Virus record (IMG/VR): IMGVR_UViG_3300034106_002642
Span: 1 to 35,577 of that record
DNA: 35,577 nucleotides
DNA from: a virus
Direction: 5' to 3' (one strand)
Shown: positions 19,898 through 29,214 of the stretch, piece after piece
Position numbering within the stretch: position 1 is the first letter of the stretch
Layout of the letters: each line of letters opens with the position of its first letter
The notes under the pieces: model-generated
Seen by the model: the letters and a program-made list of their open reading frames with translations, nothing else
What the model was told of the DNA's origin: nothing
The model's database searches: none
Position numbers and translations under genes: made by a program

Positions 19898-22867
19898 CTA
19901 TGCTTCTGTAACTTTGTTTAATACTTTATTTACGTACAACCGAGTTTCTTCAGGCACCTTTACTATTTCTTTAATGTTGGCCCAAGTTACACGCTTGCCT
20001 TCTGCTTTTAGCTTACTAATAGCTTTATCAATGTTAAGTGGTCCCCAGTTGTACGCCGCTAGTGCAATATCAGTTTCGCCGTACTTGCTAATCATCTGCT
20101 GCAAGTAACGGCTACCACCCTCTACATTCTGTTTAGGGTCAAACCTATCTGCAACCCCTAAATCCTTTGCAGTACCTGGCATAAGCTGCATCAAGCCAGT
20201 AGCTCCCTTAGGGCTTACTGCATTAGGGTTGCCAACAGACTCAACCTGAATCACAGCTTTAACTAGCGATGGAGGTGCATACTCCTCGCCTGTAGGGATG
20301 CTTATGTTTTGCTTCCCTACCTTCACAGTTTCCTGCTTTTGCGGGGCTTCTTTCATCATTCCCTCTAATGAAGCTAGCTCTGCCTCTAGTGCTGCAAGTT
20401 CTGGATCGCTACTCTGTGCTTCTGTTGTCACATCAGGCGATGCCATCTCCCCTCGCACAGCACGAGCGCTTATGTATCCCATGCGCTCGCCAAGTTGGAG
20501 CAGCTTATCAATATTGGATGCTGTAGGTGGCGCCGCTGCAAGTTTAATAAGCTTAGGATTAGCCAGCAACTCAGCAGCAAACTTATCAAGTTGTAATTCC
20601 CTTGCATTGGCAACGCGCTCTGCCCATACTGCGGCCGACGTGCCAAGCAATGTTCCAGCAACTGCGCCCGTTGGCCCGCCGCCTAAAACACCAGTAACAG
20701 CGCCAACAGCAGGGCCGGTAAGCTTTCCAGTTCTTAGCATGTTGATTGCAACACGCCCACTTCTAATTGCACCAAGGGCAGTTTGTGCTACAGCCGTAAT
20801 TGAGTTGTTGCCAACAGCAAGCTTTTCCAATACCCCTGGAGATTTTAAAATCTCAGAGTCTTTTATTATTGCTTCAACGGATGGGAAGCTGTCGCCAAAT
20901 AGCTTACTTGCTATGCTTCTATTTTGCCCTAAGTTCGCAAGCGCATTGCCACGAAGCAACTGCTCTTTGAGAAACTTGCCACGCGCATAATCTAAAATTG
21001 GAGTGTCTGCAAACTGCTTAGCAAACGCCTCCGCTGCCTGCTCATTAGCGTATACACGCCTAGGGATTGCAGCATCTGTAATGTCTGCAAACTCCTCTAA
21101 TGCCGCACTGCTAGTTTTTTTGTTGGCGTAATTTGATACTTGAGCAAAATCATCTTCAAATGCGCGTTTAAACAACTCCTTGTTGTCATCAATGTATTTG
21201 GTTGGCTTGCTATGCTTTTCAAGGCGGCTTAAAAGCTCCGCTCTAAGCACAACAGCAGAATCAGAGTTCTTGCCAAACTTGCTTATAATTTCCGTAACAT
21301 TTTCAGGAGTTCGCAATGCAAGGTTGATTGCTTGGCTTGCTTTTACTACCGGCTCCAGTCGCCTTATCTTGAGCAACTGTCCCGTAGCGCCTTGTTCGAA
21401 TTTCTCACCAAACTCTCTTCGTAGGGCAGTTGCTTCTTTCAGTTTTTCAATGGCTGTTTTTGGAGCATCAGCTTTTTTAGTAAGAATCTGTTCAACGCCA
21501 ATAAGGTCTAAATCCTCTCTTAGCGTTCGCATTAAGGCTACTTCACGTGGGTTTTTACCGCTCGCTTCTTTTATGGCTGCGCCAGCTGTAGAGCGCAGCG
21601 CCTGCAGCTTGCCAATCGTTATTCTACCATCCCTTGTATTCAAAAGGTCTGTAACGTTGTTAATAACTTTTTTGCCTGTTGAAGATAGCGTATCAACTTC
21701 AAGCGAATCGAAACTTCTAAAGTCTCGTTCTGCCTGTGTCAGGGCGTATGCAGCATCAACCTCACGCTTTTTAGGCAAAGCTTTATATGCTTTATCAACT
21801 AATGGTTTTGCTTCCTTCTTTTGTTCGCTCAATCCGGCTAGCAAACTAGCGCCCCGCTCCGTTGTGGTTTGTGCTCGCAATTCCGGAGAAATCCCCAGCT
21901 TCTCTAATATCGCAGCAGCTTGCTCGTCTTTTGATTTAATAGACTCCGCCGCTGCCTCTTGTAGTGCAGTTGATAATTGCCCTACTTCTGGAACGGTTCC
22001 TAATCTTTCCATTCCAGCCGCAATCTCTGTTTGCCTCAATTGCTGTGCTGTTGCTAGTGCATCCCCTCCGCCAGCAGTGCGACCAATACCAAGTTGATAC
22101 TTAGCTATTGACGGTTCTTGTAGAGCCTCAGCTAATGTTAATGGAGCGCCACCAGTGCCTTCTAGTAGCGCAGGCATTTGCTGCATAGTTGCAAGTTTTT
22201 CTACCGCTCCAGGCGATAAAGACTGAATCACCTCCTTTTGCGCTGCTGCTCTGAGCGCATCTTCATTTCCCAGTAGAACTTGTAAAGAAGGGGATATTGC
22301 TCTAGCGGCGCCTTTAGTTGTTGCGCTTGCAGCTTTAACGCCAGCAGGGGCAGCTAGTGCACCAACTAATCCAGCATATTCACTTTCTGGTGCGTATGCT
22401 TGTGCCGCCTCACTGCCAAAATATGAAGCTAACCCTAACCCTGCCTCTTTAACTGCTGGCATAATGCTAAAAAACGTTTTAGCTTTACCGCTTGGCGTTG
22501 GCGCCATAAATTCAAGCGCGGTATTCAATTCACCAAGCCCTGCGCTTTCTACAGCTTTCGATGAAATGTCTTTCATCATCTGTATCTTTGCTAGCTCATC
22601 AGCATAAGTATTCTGTGCTTCCTGGCCAGTAAGCATATTCTTAATATCAGTAGCTACGGCACTTCCTGCTGCAATGCCTTTTGACATTAATCCAAACGTA
22701 AGCAGGTCGCCAATATTAAGCGCACCACCACCAAGAGTAGTTGCAGCAGCAAGATTTGCAGTAGCTGGATCGATCCCAGAAGCTTGTGGTGCCACAGTTT
22801 GTGTGGCAGCTAATTGCGCATCGAGAGATGCTAGTTCTGCTTCTAGTGCTTGTAATTCTGGGTCCAT
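19898..22867 (-). CDS. Internal virion (ejection) protein with C-terminal lytic transglycosylase
   Basis: A 989-aa protein, comparable in design to T7 gp16. The N-terminus is DPELQALEAELASLDAQLA; a long Ala-rich helical body follows, with a glycine-rich hydrophobic stretch near residues 755-785. A second near-copy of the N-terminal motif, DPELAALEAELASLE, is at about residue 821, directly before an SLT domain: QVES (E876), GLMQLMP and AAYNWG. It would be ejected into the periplasm and open peptidoglycan for DNA entry. The start overlaps the upstream stop (TAATG). Confidence 0.87.
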   Translation of the reverse strand: MDPELQALEAELASLDAQLAATQTVAPQASGIDPATANLAAATTLGGGALNIGDLLTFGLMSKGIAAGSAVATDIKNMLTGQEAQNTYADELAKIQMMKDISSKAVESAGLGELNTALEFMAPTPSGKAKTFFSIMPAVKEAGLGLASYFGSEAAQAYAPESEYAGLVGALAAPAGVKAASATTKGAARAISPSLQVLLGNEDALRAAAQKEVIQSLSPGAVEKLATMQQMPALLEGTGGAPLTLAEALQEPSIAKYQLGIGRTAGGGDALATAQQLRQTEIAAGMERLGTVPEVGQLSTALQEAAAESIKSKDEQAAAILEKLGISPELRAQTTTERGASLLAGLSEQKKEAKPLVDKAYKALPKKREVDAAYALTQAERDFRSFDSLEVDTLSSTGKKVINNVTDLLNTRDGRITIGKLQALRSTAGAAIKEASGKNPREVALMRTLREDLDLIGVEQILTKKADAPKTAIEKLKEATALRREFGEKFEQGATGQLLKIRRLEPVVKASQAINLALRTPENVTEIISKFGKNSDSAVVLRAELLSRLEKHSKPTKYIDDNKELFKRAFEDDFAQVSNYANKKTSSAALEEFADITDAAIPRRVYANEQAAEAFAKQFADTPILDYARGKFLKEQLLRGNALANLGQNRSIASKLFGDSFPSVEAIIKDSEILKSPGVLEKLAVGNNSITAVAQTALGAIRSGRVAINMLRTGKLTGPAVGAVTGVLGGGPTGAVAGTLLGTSAAVWAERVANARELQLDKFAAELLANPKLIKLAAAPPTASNIDKLLQLGERMGYISARAVRGEMASPDVTTEAQSSDPELAALEAELASLEGMMKEAPQKQETVKVGKQNISIPTGEEYAPPSLVKAVIQVESVGNPNAVSPKGATGLMQLMPGTAKDLGVADRFDPKQNVEGGSRYLQQMISKYGETDIALAAYNWGPLNIDKAISKLKAEGKRVTWANIKEIVKVPEETRLYVNKVLNKVTEA
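20370..20407. repeat. Intragenic 38-base repeat, copy 2
   Basis: Encodes (minus strand) the DPELAALEAELAS motif before the transglycosylase domain. It is a near-copy of 22826-22863 at the start of the same gene, so the similarity extends to DNA. Confidence 0.7.
22826..22863. repeat. Intragenic 38-base repeat, copy 1
   Basis: Encodes the N-terminal DPELQALEAELAS motif of the 989-aa ejection protein; pairs with 20370-20407. Confidence 0.7.
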
Positions 22868-23967
22868 TATCTTCCCACGCCACCTGCTGCTTGTCTTTGT
22901 TTTTCTATTACCGCCTGTTTGCGCTGTTCAATTAGTTGCCGCAACTCTGCTTTGCGCTTATCAATATCTGGCTGCTCTAACTGCATAGGTTGATTTAACA
23001 TTTCAAATGGCTTTGCTATGCCAAATGAACTAATGCGCTTTGGATCGATTCCCGCGGTAGTGGCTTCATCTTCATAAAACTTACGTGTTTCTTCGTATGT
23101 TTGTGAAGCAACTTGATATGCACGCCTCCCCATATCAATGATACCTTTTCGCACTCCCTCATCAAGACCGCCCTCGCCCAAAAGCGCTCGTTTTAACTTA
23201 GCTTTTAAGCCGCCTGGAATTGACGCGCTGTTTTCAATTGCACTCACTTCGCCTTGCAATGCCGCTAATCCTGGCTCTATCAAATGCACAGCTCTTTTTG
23301 CCAATTCCATTGAAGATACTGCGCTTGGGTCTTGCTCCGCTAATTGAATGACTGCTGCGGCATCGCGAAGCTTGCTATATCCTTTAACTTCGGGACGAGT
23401 ATTAAACTCTCGCCTTAATCGTTGCGCTTCCTCGTCTAGTTTATTGCCTTGTTTTAATCGCTCTGACTCTAAAACTCTATCTGTAACGGCCTTCTGTATT
23501 GTTGCTTGTTTATCGATTTCACGTTGATATAGCTCCGTGCCTTTAGGTCCAAGTTCAAAATTAGCAGCAGTTTCTAGCCCTAGTAATGTATCAGCAGCTT
23601 TAGCTTTTCTAGCTACCTCTTGCTGATTAAGTGCAGTAGCCAAAGTAGACAACCTACTTTGATACATTGGATCTTCAACACCACCGATAAACTCCGTCCT
23701 AGCTTGTGGCGTAGTCATGCTCATCATCTGGTTGGCTAGGGTATTAGCCTGTAATGTGTCTTGTGCGGCCTGAGAACGCGCCTGGTAGCCTAATAACGAT
23801 TGAAGTAGGATAGACCCTAGCCCAATACCTACCGCTCGTCCTGTGCTCGTATATGGCGTTATAAGCTGTGGTGCAACCTGGCCTATAGACGTGGCAGCAA
23901 TGCCATAAGGATTTTCAGCAGGAGTAAAGTTTAATCCAGATAATGACTCAAATAACGTATCAGCCAT
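22867..23967 (-). CDS. Internal virion/ejection-type protein (366 aa)
   Basis: A 366-aa protein between the 396-aa and the 989-aa proteins. It begins with a short N-terminal region and a Gly/Ser hydrophobic segment (GRAVGIGLGSILLQSLLGY at about residues 44-63), then long Ala/Gln/Glu helices (QREIDKQATIQKAVTDRVLE, FNTRPEVKGYSKLRDAAAVI). Tight spacing (1 base upstream, TAATG downstream) places it with the ejection set, so it may be one of the proteins that form a channel across the envelope. No family named with certainty. Confidence 0.65.
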   Translation of the reverse strand: MADTLFESLSGLNFTPAENPYGIAATSIGQVAPQLITPYTSTGRAVGIGLGSILLQSLLGYQARSQAAQDTLQANTLANQMMSMTTPQARTEFIGGVEDPMYQSRLSTLATALNQQEVARKAKAADTLLGLETAANFELGPKGTELYQREIDKQATIQKAVTDRVLESERLKQGNKLDEEAQRLRREFNTRPEVKGYSKLRDAAAVIQLAEQDPSAVSSMELAKRAVHLIEPGLAALQGEVSAIENSASIPGGLKAKLKRALLGEGGLDEGVRKGIIDMGRRAYQVASQTYEETRKFYEDEATTAGIDPKRISSFGIAKPFEMLNQPMQLEQPDIDKRKAELRQLIEQRKQAVIEKQRQAAGGVGR

Positions 23968-23968
23968 T

Positions 23969-25159
23969 TTATCTCCTCAAATTTTGCGTAAGACCTGCCG
24001 TAGCTCCAGTAGTAATTCCTTGCACTACGCTAGCACCAACATTTGGTCTTGGTGCTGATGGTCCCTGATTCTGCATTATTTGTGCAGCAACATGTTGGTT
24101 AAATGCAGCAAAAGGATCAGGAGCTGCATTACCACCTCCACCACTTCGACCAATGCGAGCTGCTTGCAATTGCGCTTGCCTTGTCCGCTCGGCTTGTTGT
24201 GCTTCGAACGCCCTTTGTCGCTGCGCTTCTTCTTGAGTATACTGCGCTCCAACACCAGCCATAAATGGTGCATTGATAGCCTGGAATTGCTCGTATGGCA
24301 TCATTCCACTTTGATACGCTTGGCCAAAACCTTGCTGCTGTACACTATAGGCAGCTTGTTCAGCAGCACTTTGAGCTTCTTGTCTAGCTAAATCCTGTCG
24401 CTGCGTATTAGCTCGCATTAAAGCCTGCGCCGCTTCTGAATTAGGGTCTAGGCCACGCTCTACTATGCTTTGCTGGGTAGCTAGATTTTGTCTTGCAAAC
24501 TCTTCCTGATTACGTCTTTCAAATTGGCTTAAGACGTTCTGCCTAGCTCGGTCCATTTCTTGCGTAAATCCTGGCTCATAGCGTTGCTGTATTTGATATG
24601 GATCAGACGTCATGTAACGATTAACTAGGTTTTCGTAAGCTTGTCCACCAGATTCCATAGCTCGTTCTACTTGTTGCTCTCTTGGCAACTCAGCATATGG
24701 AGTTTCGGCTGCTGGTTGTGTTGGCTCATTAACACGTTTGCCGCCTGGCATTACTACAGGTGCACCTGATGCTTGCCCCAAAAACTTGTTTGCTGCAGCT
24801 TTGCCTTTGTTAGCAAGGATGTTTCTATACCTAGCTTGCTGAGCAGGGTTTAGTTTGTTAAAAGCAGCTTGGTTTTCTTCATGCTTAAAAGTAACCGCCG
24901 ATGGTTTTCTCTCATTTGGTTTAGGTTTTGTAGTTACCTTTGCACTAGGCCCTTTTGCTAGAGCGCCTTTTTTTGGCTTAGGCGTAGGTGTACTTGTCGG
25001 CTTAGGCGTAGGTGTAGCTGTAGCTCTAGTTGTAGGCGTAGCTGTCGGCTTAGCTGTTGGCTTAGGCGTAGGCTTAGCTGTCGGTTTAGGCGTAGGTGTA
25101 GGTGGAGGTGTAGTTGTCCGCTTAGGTGCTGATGCTGCTTTTTTTGTGTTCTTTGCCAT
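23969..25159 (-). CDS. Virion protein with Pro/Thr/Lys-repeat N-terminus (396 aa)
   Basis: Residues about 15-75 are a run of PTPKPTAKPTPKPT-type repeats, very basic and extended. The remainder is a Gln/Ala/Arg-rich helical protein (NLATQQSIVERGLDPNSEAAQ, AYSVQQQGFGQAYQSGMMPYEQF). It lies between the gp10-like tail hub and the ejection proteins, so I infer an internal or tail-associated virion component. The basic repeat could bind packaged DNA or negatively charged envelope. The repeat is mirrored in DNA as GGCTTAGGCGTAGGTGTA-like units at about 24975-25115. Confidence 0.62.
   Translation of the reverse strand: MAKNTKKAASAPKRTTTPPPTPTPKPTAKPTPKPTAKPTATPTTRATATPTPKPTSTPTPKPKKGALAKGPSAKVTTKPKPNERKPSAVTFKHEENQAAFNKLNPAQQARYRNILANKGKAAANKFLGQASGAPVVMPGGKRVNEPTQPAAETPYAELPREQQVERAMESGGQAYENLVNRYMTSDPYQIQQRYEPGFTQEMDRARQNVLSQFERRNQEEFARQNLATQQSIVERGLDPNSEAAQALMRANTQRQDLARQEAQSAAEQAAYSVQQQGFGQAYQSGMMPYEQFQAINAPFMAGVGAQYTQEEAQRQRAFEAQQAERTRQAQLQAARIGRSGGGGNAAPDPFAAFNQHVAAQIMQNQGPSAPRPNVGASVVQGITTGATAGLTQNLRR
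24975..25115. repeat. GTAGGCTTAGGC-type tandem repeat
   Basis: Alternating TTAGGCGTAGGTGTA and TTAGCTGTCGGC units in multiples of 6 bases, coding on the minus strand for the Pro-Thr-Lys repeats. It may vary in copy number through slippage. Confidence 0.75.
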
Positions 25160-25161
25160 AA

Positions 25162-26691
25162 TTATACCTGTCCGCCTAAATCGTATCGTACTTCAAATCC
25201 AAGTATTTGCATTGTTGTGTTTTTAATAGCGCCTTGAAAAACTACACTTGCACAATGTCCTTGTCCCTTTACTGCGTACCTGTCAAAAATGTAATCTTCT
25301 GCCGAAGACCATGGACTACCCCAAGGACTACCCCAAGGTGTAAATATACTAGGCGTAGATGTTATAGTTGAAACAACAGGAGCACGCCTAAAATCAAGAT
25401 CTAAGCCAATGTTAATTTGTATGCCTTTTTTAGCTTTTAATATTGGACGAATATCCTTAAACGCTTTGTAATTGCTGCGCGAACCATAAAAACTAAATGC
25501 TGTTTTACCAATGTAATTTATAGATTGAGAAGTAGCGCCAGATACAGCATCAGCATATCCAGTCTCACCTTTCCAAATTACCCCAGCAGACGATCCGTAA
25601 TAAGGTAATTTATTGAACAAGCAACTAGACAAGGCATGATTATTGCTAAAAAGAGTAAACTCAGTCCAAGCTTTTGTATCAATCGCGTAAACAAGAAAAT
25701 ATGTGCTAGTTCCATCAATAGGAATACTGATATAAACCCGCCGTCCTTGAGGCCAAAAAAATCCAAACCATTTGTAATCAAACGGAAACTGAGTAGCTGA
25801 TGCAGAAATTAGAGGGTTTATCTTTTGTGATACTATGTTAAGTGCTGCCTCTGGATCAGCTTGAAACAAGCCAGAAATGGGAACAATGCCTTGCTCAGTA
25901 ATAATCCAAATATCATTGTTAACCGAAACAAAAGCTCGCCTACCAAGCGGCTTGCCTATGTAAAACCTAGCAACAAGCCCCCAAGTTGTAGGATCTCCAG
26001 CATATGTACCGCTGTAAAAAACTATGTCTCCTTCCGAACTACATGCCCAAAAGTAATCTTGTGCCGCTACATTATTAGAATTGCTGTAGCTACCTATTCC
26101 AGCAAGGAAGCCACCGCGAGGAAATACATAGCTAAAATCAAAGCTAGTAAGGGCAGGGGTTCCACCAGTACCAGTAACTTGTAACCCTCCATACCACACC
26201 CTGCATGAATTAATTTCTACAAAGTACAACCGCTCTTTATGAGCATGGACATCAACCATGCTAGTTAAAGCTAGTCCGGTAAATGTGACATCAGAAGTGG
26301 CAGCAGCACTACCATCCCAATACCGAGCATTATTTAAACCATTACAAAGATAGATACGATTATTGTAGGTAGTGCTTTGCCATTCACCCGATGTTACAGC
26401 GCTTCCTGTAATTGTACTTACAGTCCCAGCAGTAGTAACACCACGAATTGTAGTATCATTACTTGTTATTAACCGAGTAGTACCGTCAGCTAAATTAACC
26501 GCATCAAGAAACTTTAATGGCGTAGTACCAGCATCAACAAACTTTTCATAACCTAGCCTAACTGTAGGAGCCCCGGCACCTGGAAATATATTGACCAGTT
26601 CCGTTGCAAAGAACGGCTCCGTATTGTCAATCGGACTAACTAAATCCAACCCTCCGTAGGGAGGTGGCATTGTAAATCCTTGAAATGGCAT
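25162..26691 (-). CDS. P22 gp10-like tail hub / DNA-stabilisation protein
   Basis: A 509-aa beta-rich protein. The start has PPYGGLDLVSPIDNTEPFFA then LVNIFPGAGAPTVRLGYEKF, followed by blades with NRIYLCNGLNNARYWDG, HAHKERLYFVEINSCRVWY and VNNDIWIITEQGIVPISG, as in the beta-propeller tail-nozzle proteins of the P22 gp10 type and related podovirus tubular proteins. The C-terminal 100 residues form another beta domain. It would close the tail beneath the adaptor and retain packaged DNA. Spacing to neighbours is short. Confidence 0.75.
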   Translation of the reverse strand: MPFQGFTMPPPYGGLDLVSPIDNTEPFFATELVNIFPGAGAPTVRLGYEKFVDAGTTPLKFLDAVNLADGTTRLITSNDTTIRGVTTAGTVSTITGSAVTSGEWQSTTYNNRIYLCNGLNNARYWDGSAAATSDVTFTGLALTSMVDVHAHKERLYFVEINSCRVWYGGLQVTGTGGTPALTSFDFSYVFPRGGFLAGIGSYSNSNNVAAQDYFWACSSEGDIVFYSGTYAGDPTTWGLVARFYIGKPLGRRAFVSVNNDIWIITEQGIVPISGLFQADPEAALNIVSQKINPLISASATQFPFDYKWFGFFWPQGRRVYISIPIDGTSTYFLVYAIDTKAWTEFTLFSNNHALSSCLFNKLPYYGSSAGVIWKGETGYADAVSGATSQSINYIGKTAFSFYGSRSNYKAFKDIRPILKAKKGIQINIGLDLDFRRAPVVSTITSTPSIFTPWGSPWGSPWSSAEDYIFDRYAVKGQGHCASVVFQGAIKNTTMQILGFEVRYDLGGQV

Positions 26692-26702
26692 TAAAAACCA
26701 CC

Positions 26703-27188
26703 CTACATTCTCATCATACGGTTACGCAGCTCTTGAGCTTGCTGCGGGGAAATTTGTTGTTTCTGTGGACTTGCCGGTTGTCGAAAATAAGGTTGATACA
26801 TCTGCTGCATAGCTTGTTCACCGCTACCATACATGCCAGGGCTTAACCGATACTGACCTCCCATGTTGGCTGATGGCTCAGGCATTTGAGGAAAGTTTTG
26901 TGGCGCTGGATAACGAAACATTTTATCCATTGGCATTTGCGCCTGATTCCCTATGTCAGTTGGTGCCGCAAATTGTAATTGCTGAGGTGGTTGTTCAACT
27001 TGTGGCATAGGTGGTTGACTAACCATTCTGCTCTGCATATCACCTTGCATTCCCTGAGCAATGCCTTGCCCCATACTCTGCTGTGGGCGATTACTAGGAG
27101 ATAGTTGCTGTAGCCTTTCCGATGGACCACGCTGTAAAGCTCCTGCTAGTCGCCTGCCAGTTTGTCCTTGCAATGGTTGCCGTCTCAT
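26703..27188 (-). CDS. Gln/Pro/Met-rich virion-associated protein (161 aa)
   Basis: A 161-aa disordered-looking protein rich in Gln, Pro and Met (RRQPLQGQTGRRLAGALQRG at the start, PQQSMGQGIAQGMQGDMQS, QQISPQQAQELRNRMMRM at the end). It overlaps the preceding gene by 4 bases (ATGA type) and precedes the gp10-like gene by 11. Composition fits a small internal or assembly protein. No family is recognised. Confidence 0.6.
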   Translation of the reverse strand: MRRQPLQGQTGRRLAGALQRGPSERLQQLSPSNRPQQSMGQGIAQGMQGDMQSRMVSQPPMPQVEQPPQQLQFAAPTDIGNQAQMPMDKMFRYPAPQNFPQMPEPSANMGGQYRLSPGMYGSGEQAMQQMYQPYFRQPASPQKQQISPQQAQELRNRMMRM

Positions 27189-28354
27189 TTTTTCTTTCCT
27201 TTAGATTTGTTGTAATTCATCTGTAAAGCAGCTCTTACTGTTTGAGCTGGTTTTACTTGACCCTTATCATTGACATACATACCAGGTGATACTCGCACTA
27301 CCTCTCCTTTTGCTGCCCTTGCTGGAGGTGGTGGTGTTACTCCCACTCCTGCTTGTTGAGCAAACTTAGACTTACCTAGCATAGTTTCTAAGTTAGCTAG
27401 TACATCTGCTTCTGATTTGGCGTTACTTGTAGCAGCGTTAACTAATATCCCTGTGTATTGGCCTGGGAAAAATTTTGCTTTTGGATCATCCGCGCCATAA
27501 ATGTTACGAATCATTGGGTCAATTTTTTCTGTAGCAAATTTAGCTAACGGATTAGAAAAATCCACATCCCAGGCATTGCGCGTAGTTTTATCGTCTATGT
27601 TTTTGCCAACATTCTGATATTTGGTTTTACCATCTAAGCCAATGTTAAATTTAGTCCCGTCAGCAAGGGTTACATTATACTTACTATCTGCTACGCCTGA
27701 TTCCTTTAAATCACCTCTAAAACTATCACGAAGTTGTTGTGCGCCAGACTTCCCAGTTGTCATCATCGCGCCAACAGAGCGCTTTCCAAGAAGCCTAAGC
27801 CCCATGTTTGCCATTTCAGACATGCCCATTGTGCCAGCAGCTAATCCGATATTAGTGTAATCAGCTTTATCACCTTTACCTCGCACGATATCTTTCATGC
27901 CAGATTCCCAAAGGCTATTAGCTGTTAATGCTGCTGCTGCTATTGGTCCTGCCACTGACCCAATAGAACCAAGTCCAGAACTTCCAATGCTCTGAGCACC
28001 TCCGAGGGTAGCTGGGTTTGCTGCTGTGGCACCTACAGTGCTTGCGCCAGTTGCTCCAGCACCAGCCGCACTTCCACCTCCAAACAAATTACCCACTTGA
28101 CTAGCTATGGTAGGGATTTGACTAGCTAGAACAGCTCCACCTACGACACCACCAGCTTGAGCTAGACCAGCAGTTTCTTGAGCAGACGCCGCTTCTCTTT
28201 CTCTTTGTTCGGGTGTTTTACCAGGGCCAAAGCGTTGCTGAACTTGCTGTGCAGCGGCCATTGGATCTAAACCAGTACCTCTAAGCCAAAGAAAATAGGC
28301 TTGTGGATCTCTTGTAGTGATCTCTGGCTCTGGTCTGCTTTGCATACCGTTCAT
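27185..28354 (-). CDS. Ejection-type protein with glycine-rich hydrophobic segment (389 aa)
   Basis: I start at ATG 28354, which overlaps the adaptor stop as ATGA; a GTG 6 bases earlier is possible. The N-terminus contains RDPQAYFLWLRGTGLDPMAA; residues about 65-150 are a Gly/Ala/Ser-rich, membrane-active-looking stretch (GGVVGGAVLASQIPTIASQV, GSIGSVAGPIAAAALTANS). A soluble domain with DGTKFNIGLDGKTKY follows. Such Gly/Ala hydrophobic regions are typical of pilot proteins inserted into the host membrane during DNA entry. The assignment is inferred from composition and context. Confidence 0.6.
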   Translation of the reverse strand: MNGMQSRPEPEITTRDPQAYFLWLRGTGLDPMAAAQQVQQRFGPGKTPEQREREAASAQETAGLAQAGGVVGGAVLASQIPTIASQVGNLFGGGSAAGAGATGASTVGATAANPATLGGAQSIGSSGLGSIGSVAGPIAAAALTANSLWESGMKDIVRGKGDKADYTNIGLAAGTMGMSEMANMGLRLLGKRSVGAMMTTGKSGAQQLRDSFRGDLKESGVADSKYNVTLADGTKFNIGLDGKTKYQNVGKNIDDKTTRNAWDVDFSNPLAKFATEKIDPMIRNIYGADDPKAKFFPGQYTGILVNAATSNAKSEADVLANLETMLGKSKFAQQAGVGVTPPPPARAAKGEVVRVSPGMYVNDKGQVKPAQTVRAALQMNYNKSKGKKK

Positions 28355-29214
28355 ATCCACGTTCCAAATACTGCTACACCGTTTCTGGCATATTGTAATG
28401 CGCGGGTTGCCCCGCCAGCATAAATGACTTTGCTTGAATACGTTCTGCCAAACTCTTCATGTAATTGCTGTTCAAATCGTGGCCTAATTGTGTCTAAGCC
28501 GTGAATTTCAGCAAAACGCTCTAGTACACCTTGCTCTAGCAGCATTTCATTGAAAACGCTTACATCGGTATCAGCTAGAAATTTGCTGTAAGCGCCGTTG
28601 TAATAGTCCCAAGTTACGCTACCGTCAGATGCTGAACCTGTTGTATGAGTTGGCGGAGTGGCTCCTGTAGTGCCACCAGCAGTAGTAAAGTAGTAATTGC
28701 CGTTGTTAAAACAGTAACTATTAATTCCAAATGCTGTGCTAGCTGACCAAGTTTTAGGCATTACACTACGATCAGCGATATACTCAAAAATAAGTACATT
28801 ACCGTTGTTAGTGGCACTCGGCGTAGGGCTAATCAGCAACTCATTGTTACTCATGCCACGAATTTGAAATCTTTGGTAAATCGTAGGCTCTACACCAAAA
28901 CCAACTATTTCAGCATATTCCTGTGGAGTCATTGGACCCAAAACACGCCATCTAGTGCTTTGATTCCAAAATGTTTCATATTGATAGTTAGAAAAAGCTG
29001 CTGGCAGGGCATAAGTTGCCTGACCCCCTACCAGCGTAATTGACCCGGAAGCGTAGCATTTTGGCCAGGGGTACGCTTCGAATATGTCACGGTTAATACG
29101 TTGTGCTATAGCCAGCAACTGCTTTGTAGTTGTTTCTGTCGAAGTAAAAATAGATGATTCAACAGTGTAACCAGCTTCGTTAGCAACATTTTGTATTACC
29201 GTAGCAATCGTCAT
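28351..29214 (-). CDS. Head-tail adaptor (P22 gp4-like) with inserted beta domain
   Basis: A 287-aa protein. The N-terminal part shows adaptor features: helix TTKQLLAIAQRINRDIFEAY, then PWPKCYASGSITLVGGQATY, PAAFSNYQYETFW, RFQIRGMSNNELLISPTPS and IFEYIADRSV. Residues about 156-206 (FNNGNYYFTTAGGTTGATPP to DGSVTWDYYNG) form a small fibre-type domain with the GN-Y-GGT-G-P-DG-W pattern, inserted before the conserved tail DTDVSVFNEMLLEQGVLERF. It would join the portal to the tail. It overlaps the upstream gene as ATGA. Confidence 0.7.
   Translation of the reverse strand: MTIATVIQNVANEAGYTVESSIFTSTETTTKQLLAIAQRINRDIFEAYPWPKCYASGSITLVGGQATYALPAAFSNYQYETFWNQSTRWRVLGPMTPQEYAEIVGFGVEPTIYQRFQIRGMSNNELLISPTPSATNNGNVLIFEYIADRSVMPKTWSASTAFGINSYCFNNGNYYFTTAGGTTGATPPTHTTGSASDGSVTWDYYNGAYSKFLADTDVSVFNEMLLEQGVLERFAEIHGLDTIRPRFEQQLHEEFGRTYSSKVIYAGGATRALQYARNGVAVFGTWI

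Noticed and set aside
20298-22097. Long plus-strand open frames (230 and 305 aa) opposite the 989-aa gene
   Set aside because: They are Ser/Leu/Ala-rich mirror frames of an Ala-rich gene on the other strand, without ribosome sites or recognisable motifs.
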